Assembly (NCBI GenBank): GCA_017522515.1
Contig: JAFWZH010000307.1
Coordinates: forward strand, 1 to 29,866
Direction: 5' to 3'
DNA from: Clostridia bacterium
Lineage (GTDB): Bacteria; Bacillota_A; Clostridia; UBA1212; UBA1255
DNA: 29,866 nt
Shown: positions 8,297 through 17,346 of the stretch, in pieces
Position numbering within the stretch: the first letter of the stretch is position 1
Layout of the letters: each line of letters starts with the position of its first letter
Translations under genes and position numbers: made by a program
The notes under the pieces: model-generated
The model's input: only the letters and a program-made list of their open reading frames with translations
Databases searched by the model: none
What the model was told of the DNA's origin: nothing

Positions 8297-9094
8297 TCAG
8301 CTATTCCTATTCAACATCTTTTTTATATACTTTACACATTCATTTCTTACCCTATACATCAGCGAATTAACAAAAGAAATCTTCAAATTTAAATAAATTA
8401 CAGCATCTGCTTTTTTCAACAAGGCAACTCCTCCTATGTTGTTGTAAAGATTCCTTTCATGAACAACTTCCAGCCACAAAGGACAACTTACCACAATAAA
8501 CTCCGCCACTCCAATCCATTGTCTATGATTATGTCTAAAAACAGTCTTAACCAAACTTCTTTCTTCTATTAATGAAATAAATTGATTGCTTTTATTCTTT
8601 TTCATAAGACATAACACATTCTTGGTGGCATCATAGCAATAACCATCCTCTATATCAATGATAGTTTTATGTTGAGGTATAAAGTTTTTCTGTATTTCCC
8701 TTACAGCGTCAGGCAACAAAGCATCATCATTATCCAATCGCGTAGTTATTACATAATCATATCCAACAGAATTCTCAGCTATAGCCGCCACCATTGACCA
8801 TCTCATAAATTCATCATAATCAGTTACATATATCGGAACCAACTGGGAGCACTCCGATCTCCATCTTGATATCTTATCCATCAAAAACAAAGGAGATTCC
8901 TTATCGAAAAATACCAGCCAATAAAAATCATTGCATACTTGATGCAAAATTGACGGAAAGCAATATTTTTCAAATAGATAAACTCTATCTTTTAGCCAAC
9001 CTTCATCTATTGCGCACCCACTCTTATCGGTTGAATAGGCATTTCCTAACGGAATATTAAACCTTGTTATTATAAAATGACGAAAATTATTCAT
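8297..9094 (-). CDS. putative rhamnosyltransferase-like glycosyltransferase (Rhamno_transf family)
   Basis: 265 residues from the ATG at 9094 (MNNFRHFIITRFN); a TTG two codons earlier is less likely. The pattern FRHFIITRFNIPL, WLKDRVYLFEKYCFPSILHQ, YWLVFFDKESP and especially TRLDNDDALLPDAV (DxDD donor/metal motif) is that of the putative rhamnosyltransferase family. It probably adds a 6-deoxyhexose during polysaccharide synthesis in the cytoplasm, but the sugar is not proven. It begins 10 bp after the preceding GT2 gene and is the last gene of the main block before the ATPase insertions. Confidence 0.8.
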   Translation of the reverse strand: MNNFRHFIITRFNIPLGNAYSTDKSGCAIDEGWLKDRVYLFEKYCFPSILHQVCNDFYWLVFFDKESPLFLMDKISRWRSECSQLVPIYVTDYDEFMRWSMVAAIAENSVGYDYVITTRLDNDDALLPDAVREIQKNFIPQHKTIIDIEDGYCYDATKNVLCLMKKNKSNQFISLIEERSLVKTVFRHNHRQWIGVAEFIVVSCPLWLEVVHERNLYNNIGGVALLKKADAVIYLNLKISFVNSLMYRVRNECVKYIKKMLNRNS

Positions 9095-9104
9095 TGACAA
9101 AAAT

Positions 9105-9944
9105 TTATTTATTAAATCTTAACTTTAACCAAATAATAGGAGACAACAAAAAACGTCCCAACTTATATGAAGTGGAATTACTATATAATTTAACACTTTC
9201 ATCGAAAAGCGGATATGAAAATTTCAAAGGGTCAAGTCCACGCCTTACACATTCCTCATATATTGCAATCATATTCCAATATGCAGTAGCCCTACCTGTT
9301 GATTTTGAGTGCGCCACCGATTGATTGTGAATCCTATATTTGTATGTAAACTCATCAACAGAACATATTGGACCGACTTCTTCCAATATGAAATATAACT
9401 CTTGGTCAACTGCACCACGATAGTGTTTAGACACACCCACCGTCCTGTCGTACAGAGCCTTTTTAAACGAAGCAAACACCAAAGGTCTATACTTGTTCAT
9501 TGTAAAATAAGTTTCCCCATCAGGTATTTCCAACAATAGACTTTCCCGTATAACTTTCAAATTTTCATCACATCGGTAATGTCTGGAACACACAATAGAA
9601 GCCTCATCTCGTTCCCAATGTTTTTTTACCATTACTTCCAACGCTCTGGGCAAAAGAATGTCATCTGGGTCTAAAAAGCCACATAATTCACCATTCGCAT
9701 ACTCTACACACATATGTTTTGTATATCCACATCCTTTATTTTCTCCGTTGAAAAATACATGGATTTTATCATCATTAACCAAAGTCTTATACACCTCTGC
9801 AGAATTGTCCGTAGAAGCATCGTCAACTATAATAATTTCCCAATTATCGTATGTCTGAGCATATACACTATCTATCGCTTCTTGCAAATACTTACCATTA
9901 TTATAATTGGCCATTAAAATAGAAAACAAAGGTTTTTCATTCAT
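9105..9944 (-). CDS. glycosyltransferase, GT2 family
   Basis: A 279-residue GT-A-fold enzyme. The start FSILMANYNNGKYLQEAIDSV, the nucleotide-binding DDASTDNS (41-48) and the metal-binding LDPDD (91-95) are classic GT2 motifs. VDQELYFILEEVG in the second half corresponds to the acceptor/catalytic ED-type region. The last ~20 residues (GRFLLSPIIWLKLRFN) are hydrophobic and basic, suggesting peripheral membrane contact. It lies 12 bp after the GT4 gene and 10 bp before the rhamnosyltransferase-like gene. Sugar specificity is unknown. Confidence 0.9.
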   Translation of the reverse strand: MNEKPLFSILMANYNNGKYLQEAIDSVYAQTYDNWEIIIVDDASTDNSAEVYKTLVNDDKIHVFFNGENKGCGYTKHMCVEYANGELCGFLDPDDILLPRALEVMVKKHWERDEASIVCSRHYRCDENLKVIRESLLLEIPDGETYFTMNKYRPLVFASFKKALYDRTVGVSKHYRGAVDQELYFILEEVGPICSVDEFTYKYRIHNQSVAHSKSTGRATAYWNMIAIYEECVRRGLDPLKFSYPLFDESVKLYSNSTSYKLGRFLLSPIIWLKLRFNK

Positions 9945-9956
9945 AATATGTAATTT

Positions 9957-11093
9957 TTACTTAGTTATTTCTTTCATCACAGCATCAAAACACTTCATTA
10001 TTTCTTCTGGCATATAAAGCAAAGAGGTTTCTAATCCGCGTCGTCTAATCGATTGTAACATTTCATGACCATCTTTATTATCATACTCTTTCAGAATTTC
10101 AAATATTTCATCTACATTGTCAAACAAGAACCCATTCTCACCATGCCTAATAATTTCAGGAGTCGCACCAGACCGCCGACCAAATACCAATTTACCAGCC
10201 CCCATCGCTTCCACAGTTGTCCTGCCGAAAGTCTCATCAATGCCCATATTTACATATATATCAAACGACGAATAAATAACATTCAAGTCCGACTCATATC
10301 CATACATTTTGATATTTTGAGGATACTTAGAAACCTCCTCATATAACTTCTGCGCATAATCATTCGTTCCTGTACCAAAAACAATCAGATTAGCTTCTGG
10401 CATATTTTTTAGCATTGCCCTAAAGAAATCAAGCTGACCCTTCCTTTCTGATATTGAGCCAACCATACCGAAAGTGTATGCAGGATAGGCATCTGACAAC
10501 TGCGGAATGTAATCAATAGCATTAGGCAATACTTGCATTCTTGAAATGCCGAATGTCCTTTCAATATAGTCTTTCAGAAATTTTGACGGTCCCATAATTA
10601 CATCAGCCTTATTCAATACTCGACCAACGTATCTTTTAGGCAACAATGCGGGAACCTGCCACCCCACCCTATTGCATAATGGTTCGTGTATCCATAGAAC
10701 CGATTTTATTTTCAAATGCTTTGCGACATACAATCCTACTAGAGCCACACTTGTGTTAACAAATATAACATCAGGTTCAATCTCCTTTACTGCCTTAAGA
10801 TTCGTTCTATAAGCAACCACAAATGATTTAATAAAAATCAACAAACTTTTTACATAGTGCTTAAAGTAATACCACCTGCTATAATCAGGCTTCCTATCTG
10901 CAACTATCCATTGTGGATTTGGCAATATGACATATTCGTATTTTTCTTTTATTAGATTTTCTTCCAACTTACCTTTGCAAGGAATAGCATATATTATCTC
11001 ATAATCCACCTTTCGCAGTTCATTTGTCAAGTCAAACACAGCCTTAGGCGCACCATAAAAGGAAGAATCGTGAGAATAGATGAGAATTTTCAT
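9957..11093 (-). CDS. glycosyltransferase, GT4 family
   Basis: 378 residues from the ATG at 11093 (MKILIYSHDSSFYGAPKAV); an extension to a TTG at 11129 would overlap the upstream gene by 35 bp. The N-terminal GAPKAVFDLTNEL resembles the glycine-rich acceptor-domain loop of GT4 enzymes. In the donor domain are FGMVGSISERKGQLDFFRAM, then NMGIDETFGRTTVEAMG and GATPEIIRHGENGFLF, which carry the EX7E motif. It starts 1 bp after the stop of the DUF616 gene, so the two are probably co-translated. Donor and acceptor are unknown. Confidence 0.9.
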   Translation of the reverse strand: MKILIYSHDSSFYGAPKAVFDLTNELRKVDYEIIYAIPCKGKLEENLIKEKYEYVILPNPQWIVADRKPDYSRWYYFKHYVKSLLIFIKSFVVAYRTNLKAVKEIEPDVIFVNTSVALVGLYVAKHLKIKSVLWIHEPLCNRVGWQVPALLPKRYVGRVLNKADVIMGPSKFLKDYIERTFGISRMQVLPNAIDYIPQLSDAYPAYTFGMVGSISERKGQLDFFRAMLKNMPEANLIVFGTGTNDYAQKLYEEVSKYPQNIKMYGYESDLNVIYSSFDIYVNMGIDETFGRTTVEAMGAGKLVFGRRSGATPEIIRHGENGFLFDNVDEIFEILKEYDNKDGHEMLQSIRRRGLETSLLYMPEEIMKCFDAVMKEITK

Positions 11094-11094
11094 A

Positions 11095-11985
11095 TTATCT
11101 TTTATATTCATAATTATTTTTTTTGCCAAAACAATATAGTATTACATGTTTTGCCGCATATAATAATCCAACAATCCTTAGCCACAATATGGGATTTTTC
11201 CGTCCATATATCCAATAATAAGCATCCACAATTTCATTTGTTTCATTTGCATGTCTATAATAATACAGCAATAACAAACTGCATTTCACCGCAGATAATT
11301 TCTTATTTTTATAATTAGCATGATCTGCTAAAATTAAATATTTTGATGTACGCACACCAACTATATCGGGCAAGAAAGGATTGCACTCTATTCCCAATTT
11401 CCACAATACATAATTAAACGAAAATTGATCTCTTCTTGAATAATTCTCAATACACCACCACCATAATTCATCAAATTGTTTAACTTTTTCATCTGAATGT
11501 TTTCTATATAACAATCCAGTTTCTTTAGTTCCTATATTTCTAGGATAATTATCACTTCTCAAGTAATGGCCCCAAGATACAATAACTCGTTCTGATTCCC
11601 ATTGCAAAAAAAGCATCCTTGTCATCTCCTTGTATATGCAATCAAAATCTGGATTTGTCTGCAAGGACAATATTTTCCCAGAATCAAACAAATTGATAGT
11701 TTTATCGTATATATATTGGCTTCTTATTATAACTCTGGCATCAATCCATACACTACACTCATATTCAGGCAACAACTCTTCGGGATGAGTTTTCACCCAT
11801 CTGGCAACCTTTGTCTGTACCTCATTGGTATAGTTTATTGGACGCACTTGCCATACTCCAACATTCTCCTCCTTTATATCATTTGAGAACAATATATAGT
11901 CAAACCTATCATCAACAACATCTGGCTGCTGAATACCATCGTAATTTCCGACAATTGCTGTGTATATGACAAATTTGTTATTCAT
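11095..11985 (-). CDS. DUF616 (TOD1/MUCI70-like) glycosyltransferase-domain protein
   Basis: A 296-residue protein beginning FVIYTAIVGNYDGIQQP, the hallmark of the DUF616 glycosyltransferase-like family. Other conserved features are YILFSNDI, KVARWVKTHPEELLPEYECSVWIDARVII (a potential donor-binding D-x-R segment) and a late RRDQFSFNYVLWKLG. Members occur in bacterial polysaccharide clusters and in plant cell-wall synthesis. Here it probably adds one sugar to the growing repeat. It follows the GT2 gene at 12010 by 24 bp and is nearly contiguous with the next GT4 gene. The family call is confident; substrate is unknown. Confidence 0.82.
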   Translation of the reverse strand: MNNKFVIYTAIVGNYDGIQQPDVVDDRFDYILFSNDIKEENVGVWQVRPINYTNEVQTKVARWVKTHPEELLPEYECSVWIDARVIIRSQYIYDKTINLFDSGKILSLQTNPDFDCIYKEMTRMLFLQWESERVIVSWGHYLRSDNYPRNIGTKETGLLYRKHSDEKVKQFDELWWWCIENYSRRDQFSFNYVLWKLGIECNPFLPDIVGVRTSKYLILADHANYKNKKLSAVKCSLLLLYYYRHANETNEIVDAYYWIYGRKNPILWLRIVGLLYAAKHVILYCFGKKNNYEYKR

Positions 11986-12009
11986 ATTACATTCAAAACA
12001 ATAGCTATT

Positions 12010-12906
12010 TTATAACCAAATTTGACCTCCTTTTATATTCAGTGTTCTAGACTGTTCTATAAGGTTAAGATTCTTCATATTTTGTCTAAAAACTCTAATA
12101 TTCTTAAATGATAATTTTAGAATTGATTTAATCAAGAATTTTATCTGACACCATCTCAAATGAGAAAAATTGAAACTATTGTTAACATCTGCATACTTAA
12201 CCTTAGTATAAACATCATATTTTTTTAAAAGTTTATCTCTATACTCAACCTCATCTTTCCCTTGCCTATGCGTTCGGTCATGACATATAGAACATGTTGT
12301 ATTTATCAAAAGATTGTATTTGTGATAAATTAACCTTTGACAATAATTATTATCTTCGCCATAATGTTTAAAAAGCAACGTATCAAACCCGCCAACTTTT
12401 TTCACACAATCAGCACTAACTAGCCACGCAGCTGCACTAACAGCTGATGATATATAATACTTTTTTAGTTTACCCAAAAAAGCATCAGATATCGCATTTT
12501 GAGGAAGCCCCCAAACAAATCCCCAATCCAACCCCGTATATTCCCCATTTAGATGAACAGGCGATGCTATTCCAACATTTTCATTTTCATCAAAAGTTTG
12601 CACAAGTTTTGACAAAGTGTCTTTCTCTACCCATGCATCCTGGTTAAGCAAGAATACATAATCGGCTTCATTATCCAAAGCTTTACGAATTCCAATATTA
12701 TTTGCCTTGGCAAAACCTAAATTTTCTTTGGATTCAATTAAATATATTTCAGGGAAATGCTCTTTTATGTACGATACCGTTTCGTCCGTTGATGCATTAT
12801 CAATAACGATAGTTTCAACTGGCATATCTGAGTTTTGTAAACTTCCAAAACAACGGTCGTACCAACGCATTCCGTTATATGTTACAACTATAGCAAAAAT
12901 TTTCAT
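12010..12906 (-). CDS. glycosyltransferase, GT2 family (WbbL/rhamnosyltransferase-like)
   Basis: A 298-residue GT-A enzyme. Motifs are IVVTYNGMRWYDRCF, the IDNASTDET loop (35-43), ENLGFAKANNIGIRKA (61-76) and LLNQDAW (87-92), where NQD replaces the more usual NPD of rhamnosyltransferase-like GT2 proteins. FKHYGEDNNYCQRL carries the ED acceptor/catalytic motif. The overall pattern matches the WbbL/COG1216 subgroup, which often transfers rhamnose or related 6-deoxysugars; that substrate is inference. It starts inside the stop of the preceding GT2 gene (4-bp ATGA overlap at 12903-12906). Confidence 0.9.
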   Translation of the reverse strand: MKIFAIVVTYNGMRWYDRCFGSLQNSDMPVETIVIDNASTDETVSYIKEHFPEIYLIESKENLGFAKANNIGIRKALDNEADYVFLLNQDAWVEKDTLSKLVQTFDENENVGIASPVHLNGEYTGLDWGFVWGLPQNAISDAFLGKLKKYYISSAVSAAAWLVSADCVKKVGGFDTLLFKHYGEDNNYCQRLIYHKYNLLINTTCSICHDRTHRQGKDEVEYRDKLLKKYDVYTKVKYADVNNSFNFSHLRWCQIKFLIKSILKLSFKNIRVFRQNMKNLNLIEQSRTLNIKGGQIWL

Positions 12907-13700
12907 AATCTTTTAATATGCTTATGCATTAATTCATATACCTTCATTCGCAAATATAATTGAAAATACTTAATCAATCTTCTTTCTCTTCTTTCAACAT
13001 ACGCCCACTTATCAAGATACAACATTACGTAATCGTAATCCAACGTATTACGACCACTAGCAAGAATTAATTTATATATATTTTTATTAAATTTATAGTC
13101 AATACTATTGCTGCTAACACCATTTTCACAAAATTTTGCAATAATCCTTTCTACATATTTTGAATGTGTCCTCAAATCCAAATACCATTTTAGATTATAA
13201 TCATGATCAGCCTTAATTTTATATTTGGTATTATACAATCCTAATCTATCAAACATATATTTTCTGTAAAATATTGCCTGATGACACCTGTTGTATTTTA
13301 AATTATCCAACGACCATGCTCCCTTATAATTATCTATCAATTGTGGTGCATCCACATCCCCATATACTACATCATACTCCGAGAAGTCGTTGTCAATAAA
13401 AAAGTAAGCCAACACATCTTTATCATACAGCCAGTCATCACTACCCAAAAAATACAGCCATTCCCCCTGTGCCTTTTTAATTCCCTTGTTCATTGCATCG
13501 TATATGCCTTTGTCTGGTTCGGAATAGAACTTTATGCGCTCATCGTTATATGACTTTACAATTTCACCTGTATTATCCTTAGAAGCCCCATCCATAACCA
13601 ACACTTCCCAATCGCCAAAGGTCTGCGCGACAATGCTATCCAAAGCCCTTCCGATAACCTTAGAACTATTATATGTAGGTATTATTATTGACAACTTCAT
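12903..13700 (-). CDS. glycosyltransferase, GT2 family (WcaE-like)
   Basis: 265 residues with LSIIIPTYNSSKVIGRALDS at the N-terminus, DGASKD at 37-42, EPDKGIYDAMNKGIKKAQGE and GSDDW at 86-90. The pairing of DGASxD and DKGIYDAMNKGI is characteristic of colanic-acid-type WcaE/WcaA GT2 enzymes, which in other systems use GDP-fucose or galactose. It comes directly after fcl (4-bp gap), so fucose as donor is plausible but unproven. The C-terminus is basic. Confidence 0.9.
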   Translation of the reverse strand: MKLSIIIPTYNSSKVIGRALDSIVAQTFGDWEVLVMDGASKDNTGEIVKSYNDERIKFYSEPDKGIYDAMNKGIKKAQGEWLYFLGSDDWLYDKDVLAYFFIDNDFSEYDVVYGDVDAPQLIDNYKGAWSLDNLKYNRCHQAIFYRKYMFDRLGLYNTKYKIKADHDYNLKWYLDLRTHSKYVERIIAKFCENGVSSNSIDYKFNKNIYKLILASGRNTLDYDYVMLYLDKWAYVERRERRLIKYFQLYLRMKVYELMHKHIKRL

Positions 13701-13704
13701 TCTT

Positions 13705-14646
13705 TTACCTTTCCACCTTTATAGGATTATTCAAAAAGTCTTCATACGCCAACCTTATTCCATCTTCAAGTTCTGTCTTGTATGTCCACCCTAACTTTGT
13801 TGCCTTGCTTACATCCAACAACTTGCGTGGTGTACCATTGGGCTTGGTTGCGTCCCACTTTATTTCACCTTTGTAACCGACAACCCGAGCGACAAGTTCC
13901 GCAAGCTGCTTTATCGTCAATTCTTTTCCTGTTCCAGCATTTACCGTTTCATTTCCACTATAGTTGTTCATCAGGAATACGCACAAGTTTGCCAAATCGT
14001 CAACATATAGGAATTCCCTTAACGGACTTCCATCGCCCCAACATACGACCTCAGGCAGATTGGTTTCCTTAGCTTCATGAAACCGCCTTATCAAAGCCGG
14101 CAACACATGGCTATGTTCGGGATGGTAATTGTCGTTTGGTCCATAAAGATTAGTTGGCATTACACTTATAAAATCAGTACCATATTGACGATTGAGAAAT
14201 TCACAATACTTAAGCCCGCTAATCTTTGCCAGTGCGTATGCCTCGTTGGTTTTCTCCAATTCTGATGTCAGCAGGCAACTTTCGGGCATTGGCTGCGGTG
14301 CCATACGGGGATAAATGCAACTCGAACCGAGGAATTCCAGTTTCTTGCAACCATTCTTCCATGCCGAATGAATAACATTCATTTCGAGAATCATGTTCTC
14401 ATACATAAAATCCGCCAATGCATTCTGGTTTGCCATAATACCACCTACTTTAGCCGCAGCGAGGAAAACATATTCGGGTTTCTCCTGAGCGAAAAACTTT
14501 TCCACATCTTCCTGACGGCATAGGTCTAATTCCTTATGGGTACGGGTTATTATATTTGTATATCCAAGGCGCTGAAGTTCGCGAACTATTGCACTACCTA
14601 CCATTCCACGATGACCTGCGACATATATTTTTGAATTCTGTTTCAT
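13705..14646 (-). CDS. fcl: GDP-L-fucose synthase
   Basis: A 313-residue SDR enzyme that epimerises and reduces GDP-4-keto-6-deoxy-D-mannose to GDP-L-fucose with NADPH. The cofactor loop GHRGMVGSA is at 11-19. The catalytic residues are in SSCIYP (S108/S109) and YALAK (Y137, K141), all at the expected places for Fcl/WcaG. The length equals the family norm. It acts after Gmd, encoded just upstream in transcription order. The two are normally adjacent, but here a four-helix-bundle gene with flanking heptamer arrays sits between them. The pair indicates that L-fucose is a component of this polysaccharide. Confidence 0.97.
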   Translation of the reverse strand: MKQNSKIYVAGHRGMVGSAIVRELQRLGYTNIITRTHKELDLCRQEDVEKFFAQEKPEYVFLAAAKVGGIMANQNALADFMYENMILEMNVIHSAWKNGCKKLEFLGSSCIYPRMAPQPMPESCLLTSELEKTNEAYALAKISGLKYCEFLNRQYGTDFISVMPTNLYGPNDNYHPEHSHVLPALIRRFHEAKETNLPEVVCWGDGSPLREFLYVDDLANLCVFLMNNYSGNETVNAGTGKELTIKQLAELVARVVGYKGEIKWDATKPNGTPRKLLDVSKATKLGWTYKTELEDGIRLAYEDFLNNPIKVER

Positions 14647-14653
14647 ATAGACG

Positions 14654-14681
14654 AGAGTTTAAAGTCTAGAGTTGAGAGTTT
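14654..14681. repeat. heptamer array, left side of four-helix-bundle gene
   Basis: Four consecutive 7-bp units on the plus strand: AGAGTTT, AAAGTCT, AGAGTTG, AGAGTTT. The array begins 7 bp from the fcl start codon. The reverse complement of the array at 15051-15099 has similar words (AGACGAA, AGTTGAA), so the two arrays flank the gene in inverted orientation. Confidence 0.7.
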
Positions 14682-15049
14682 GACACACTATTTGTTTTTA
14701 ATGATTTTTTCAATCCTGAGAGCATTTTTGCAATTTCTATCGTATATTTATTTGTTTCTTCTAATTCACTATTTGATATATAATTTAATAAATTGGCCAA
14801 TTCCAATTGGCATTGAGCTTCCATCAATGAACCATAGCTAATCTCCACAAAATGACCAAATTCTCGTCCAGAAGATCTACTGGCACCTTCTGCTATATTA
14901 GACAGTACTGATACCGATGCTCTGCGCAGTTGATCAGCTAAAGCATAAGTTTCTTCCTTCGGAAATTTTTTTATCAAAGCATACACCATCAAAACCCAAT
15001 CCTGAATCTTTGTATATACCTGTAACTTTTTATATGAGAAAACTTCCAT
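14666..15049 (-). CDS. four-helix-bundle protein (23S rRNA intervening-sequence-protein family)
   Basis: 127 residues from the ATG at 15049 (MEVFSYKKLQVYTKIQDW). An alternative TTG upstream lies in the repeat array and is rejected. The pattern YKKLQVY, FPKEETYALADQLRRASVSVLSNIAEGASRSSGREFGHFVEISYGSLMEAQ is that of the small four-helix-bundle family first seen as S23/IVS-encoded proteins. The molecular function is not established. It is flanked by heptamer arrays and its 3' end overlaps the left one. It lacks a visible promoter, so it is probably transcribed by read-through from gmd. It looks like an inserted passenger between gmd and fcl. Confidence 0.9.
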   Translation of the reverse strand: MEVFSYKKLQVYTKIQDWVLMVYALIKKFPKEETYALADQLRRASVSVLSNIAEGASRSSGREFGHFVEISYGSLMEAQCQLELANLLNYISNSELEETNKYTIEIAKMLSGLKKSLKTNSVSNSQL

Positions 15050-15050
15050 C

Positions 15051-15099
15051 TTCAACTTCCTTCTTTCGTCTTTCAACTATTAACTTTCGTCTCCAGACT
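15051..15099. repeat. heptamer array, right side of four-helix-bundle gene
   Basis: Seven consecutive 7-bp units on the plus strand: TTCAACT, TCCTTCT, TTCGTCT, TTCAACT, ATTAACT, TTCGTCT, CCAGACT. The array spans exactly from 1 bp upstream of the four-helix-bundle ATG to the first base of the gmd stop codon. The words vary but the period is strict. Confidence 0.75.
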
Positions 15100-16187
15100 T
15101 ACTTCACAATCCCCTTCTCCAAATATTCCTCCAGATTCAACTTCACCTTGGCGGCAGCACCTTCCGATGCTATCTTAGCCATATCCGACTTTACCATTAA
15201 CTTTACAAGGTCTTCAAACGATGTCTTATTAGGATTCCATCCCAATAGGCGTTTAGCCTTGGACGGGTCGCCGAGCAAATTCACAACATCGGTTGGTCTA
15301 TAAAAATCGGGGCTAACCTCAACCAATACCCGACCTGTTGCCTTGTCAACACCAACCTCATCGACTCCTTCGCCTTTAAATTCCAATTCAATGCCTACTT
15401 CATGGAAAGCCAACTGACAAAATTCCCTGACACTATGCTGTTCACCTGTAGCAACTACAAAATCATCGGGCTTCTCATTCTGTAACATCAGCCACATACA
15501 TTCCACATAGTCCTTGGCATAACCCCAGTCTCGCAAACTTGACAGATTTCCGAGATACAACTTATCCTGCTTGCCCTGCGCTATGCGGGCAGCAGCAAGC
15601 GTTATCTTGCGAGTTACAAAAGTCTCGCCGCGACGTTCGCTCTCATGGTTGAAAAGAATTCCATTGCAGCAAAACATATTGTATGCATCCCTGTACTCCT
15701 TTACAATCCAGTATCCATACTGCTTTGCCACGGCATACGGACTATAGGGGTGGAATGGGGTATCTTCGTTCTGCGGAACAGCCTCCACGCGACCATACAA
15801 TTCTGATGTACTTGCCTGATATATCCTGCAAGTCTTTTCCAATCCACACAGACGAACTGCCTCCAAAATTCTCAATACACCTGTTGCATCTACATTGGCT
15901 GTGTATTCTGGAGAATCGAAACTTACCTGCACATGGCTCTGTGCCGCGAGATTGTATATTTCATTAGGTTTTACCTTATTTATTACCTGTATAATGCCAA
16001 GAGAATCGCCAAGGTCGCCATAATGAAGATGAAAATTCCTATGTCCTTCCAAATGTGCAATCCGCTCCCTATAGTCCACAGATGAACGACGAATCAAACC
16101 GTGCACATCATATCCCTTTTCCAAAAGGAACTCGGACAGATAACTTCCGTCCTGACCTGTTATTCCTGTTATTAATGCGGTTTTCAT
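15099..16187 (-). CDS. gmd: GDP-mannose 4,6-dehydratase
   Basis: A 362-residue SDR enzyme converting GDP-D-mannose to GDP-4-keto-6-deoxy-D-mannose, the first step to GDP-L-fucose and related sugars. The NADP-binding loop [11 protein letters not shown] is at 7-17. The catalytic region STSELYG (126-132) and YAVAK (Y151, K155) is intact, and GLIRRSS with the RRGE(T)FVTRKI segment is diagnostic for Gmd. GDP-mannose supply genes (manA/manB/manC) are not in the window and must be elsewhere. It starts 7 bp after the GT4 gene and its stop codon abuts a heptamer array. Confidence 0.97.
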   Translation of the reverse strand: MKTALITGITGQDGSYLSEFLLEKGYDVHGLIRRSSVDYRERIAHLEGHRNFHLHYGDLGDSLGIIQVINKVKPNEIYNLAAQSHVQVSFDSPEYTANVDATGVLRILEAVRLCGLEKTCRIYQASTSELYGRVEAVPQNEDTPFHPYSPYAVAKQYGYWIVKEYRDAYNMFCCNGILFNHESERRGETFVTRKITLAAARIAQGKQDKLYLGNLSSLRDWGYAKDYVECMWLMLQNEKPDDFVVATGEQHSVREFCQLAFHEVGIELEFKGEGVDEVGVDKATGRVLVEVSPDFYRPTDVVNLLGDPSKAKRLLGWNPNKTSFEDLVKLMVKSDMAKIASEGAAAKVKLNLEEYLEKGIVK

Positions 16188-16194
16188 AAATTAA

Positions 16195-17346
16195 TTAAAA
16201 CTTTTTAATTATATCAATAAATGCATTACCAAAATCTCTAACATTATTTTGGTAATTTTGTTCAAAAGCTGTCGGTATTACATTTAGTAATTTATCAACC
16301 AAGTCACTTTCATCCCTGGGGTCGAAATAAGACACATTTCTTGGATTTTGCTCCAAATGGACATTCAAGTTTGATAAGAAAATAAACTTATTCAGACATT
16401 TCGCATCCTCAACAACAGTACTCCAACCTTCAAAAAGTGATGGCTGAACTATCGCATAAGATTTTTTCATTAAACACAATTGTTCTTTCCTATCAATAAA
16501 TCCGAGCAACAATATATCTTTTTCCAAATGTTCTTCTTTTATAAACGACAATAAGGTTTGTCCATACTCATTATTTCGATAATCGCTTATTTTACCAGAA
16601 CAAACAAGTTGCAAATCAAATCCTTTTTCTTTAGCAGACTTAAATGCTTTGAACAAAAAAAGATGATTCTTATGCATCCAAAATTGATTAGCGCAAAATA
16701 AATATTGTCTGTTTATCCCATATTTGGTCTTAATTGCATCTATATTTTCACCTGAAATATCAGGATGAGTAACTGCAAATGGCAAGACAAAAGTTTTTAT
16801 ATTTTTCCCTTCTGGATGAAATTTATAAAAATCAGTCAGACTATCCTCACTACTAAACACAACAGGCACATTATTTCTTATGTAATCCTTCTGCCATTCA
16901 TTTCTTGCCACCAACTCTTCCTCACTAAAAAAATTCTGAAGATACTTTTCTTGAAAATCAGGAATCCACCCCAAAGCTTTACTCTTATCAATAATTTCTG
17001 ACAAAAAGTGAATAGGATAAACAAATTTGTCTTTTTCTGTCTTCCTTGAAAAAGCATTAAGACTAGGAAACTTTATTTTAAAATACTTTTCCAAACGATA
17101 CCTGAATCTATAAAACCAAATATTATGCTCATGCTTTATAATTCGCATTTTTAAATATGGATATTTGGTAGTCTCATGCAAATCAATAAAATCAGACTCA
17201 TTATTACAATATACCTTTATGATAGGCAAATCTTTATCGTCACATAGCGTCAAGGCAGATATGATATTCTGTACATAATATGCGCCAGCTATCCATGTAT
17301 CAACTGGACGATACACCAATCCTATTATTGTTCTCTTTCTACCCAT
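16195..17346 (-). CDS. glycosyltransferase, GT4-like
   Basis: A 383-residue protein. The N-terminal half is divergent (GLVYRPVDTWIAGAYYVQNI recalls the GT4 acceptor-domain loop), but the C-terminal half is clearly group 1: YLFCANQFWMHKNHLFLFKAF, LLLGFIDRKEQLCLMKKSYAIVQPSLFEGWSTVVEDAK (EX7E region) and a late YFDPRDESDL. It overlaps the epimerase gene by 22 bp, so the two are probably translationally linked. Donor and acceptor are unknown. Confidence 0.82.
   Translation of the reverse strand: MGRKRTIIGLVYRPVDTWIAGAYYVQNIISALTLCDDKDLPIIKVYCNNESDFIDLHETTKYPYLKMRIIKHEHNIWFYRFRYRLEKYFKIKFPSLNAFSRKTEKDKFVYPIHFLSEIIDKSKALGWIPDFQEKYLQNFFSEEELVARNEWQKDYIRNNVPVVFSSEDSLTDFYKFHPEGKNIKTFVLPFAVTHPDISGENIDAIKTKYGINRQYLFCANQFWMHKNHLFLFKAFKSAKEKGFDLQLVCSGKISDYRNNEYGQTLLSFIKEEHLEKDILLLGFIDRKEQLCLMKKSYAIVQPSLFEGWSTVVEDAKCLNKFIFLSNLNVHLEQNPRNVSYFDPRDESDLVDKLLNVIPTAFEQNYQNNVRDFGNAFIDIIKKF

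Noticed and set aside
15050..15076. Extended N-terminus for the four-helix-bundle protein from a TTG
   Set aside because: The extra nine codons are heptamer repeat units; family members begin near MEVFSYKKL.
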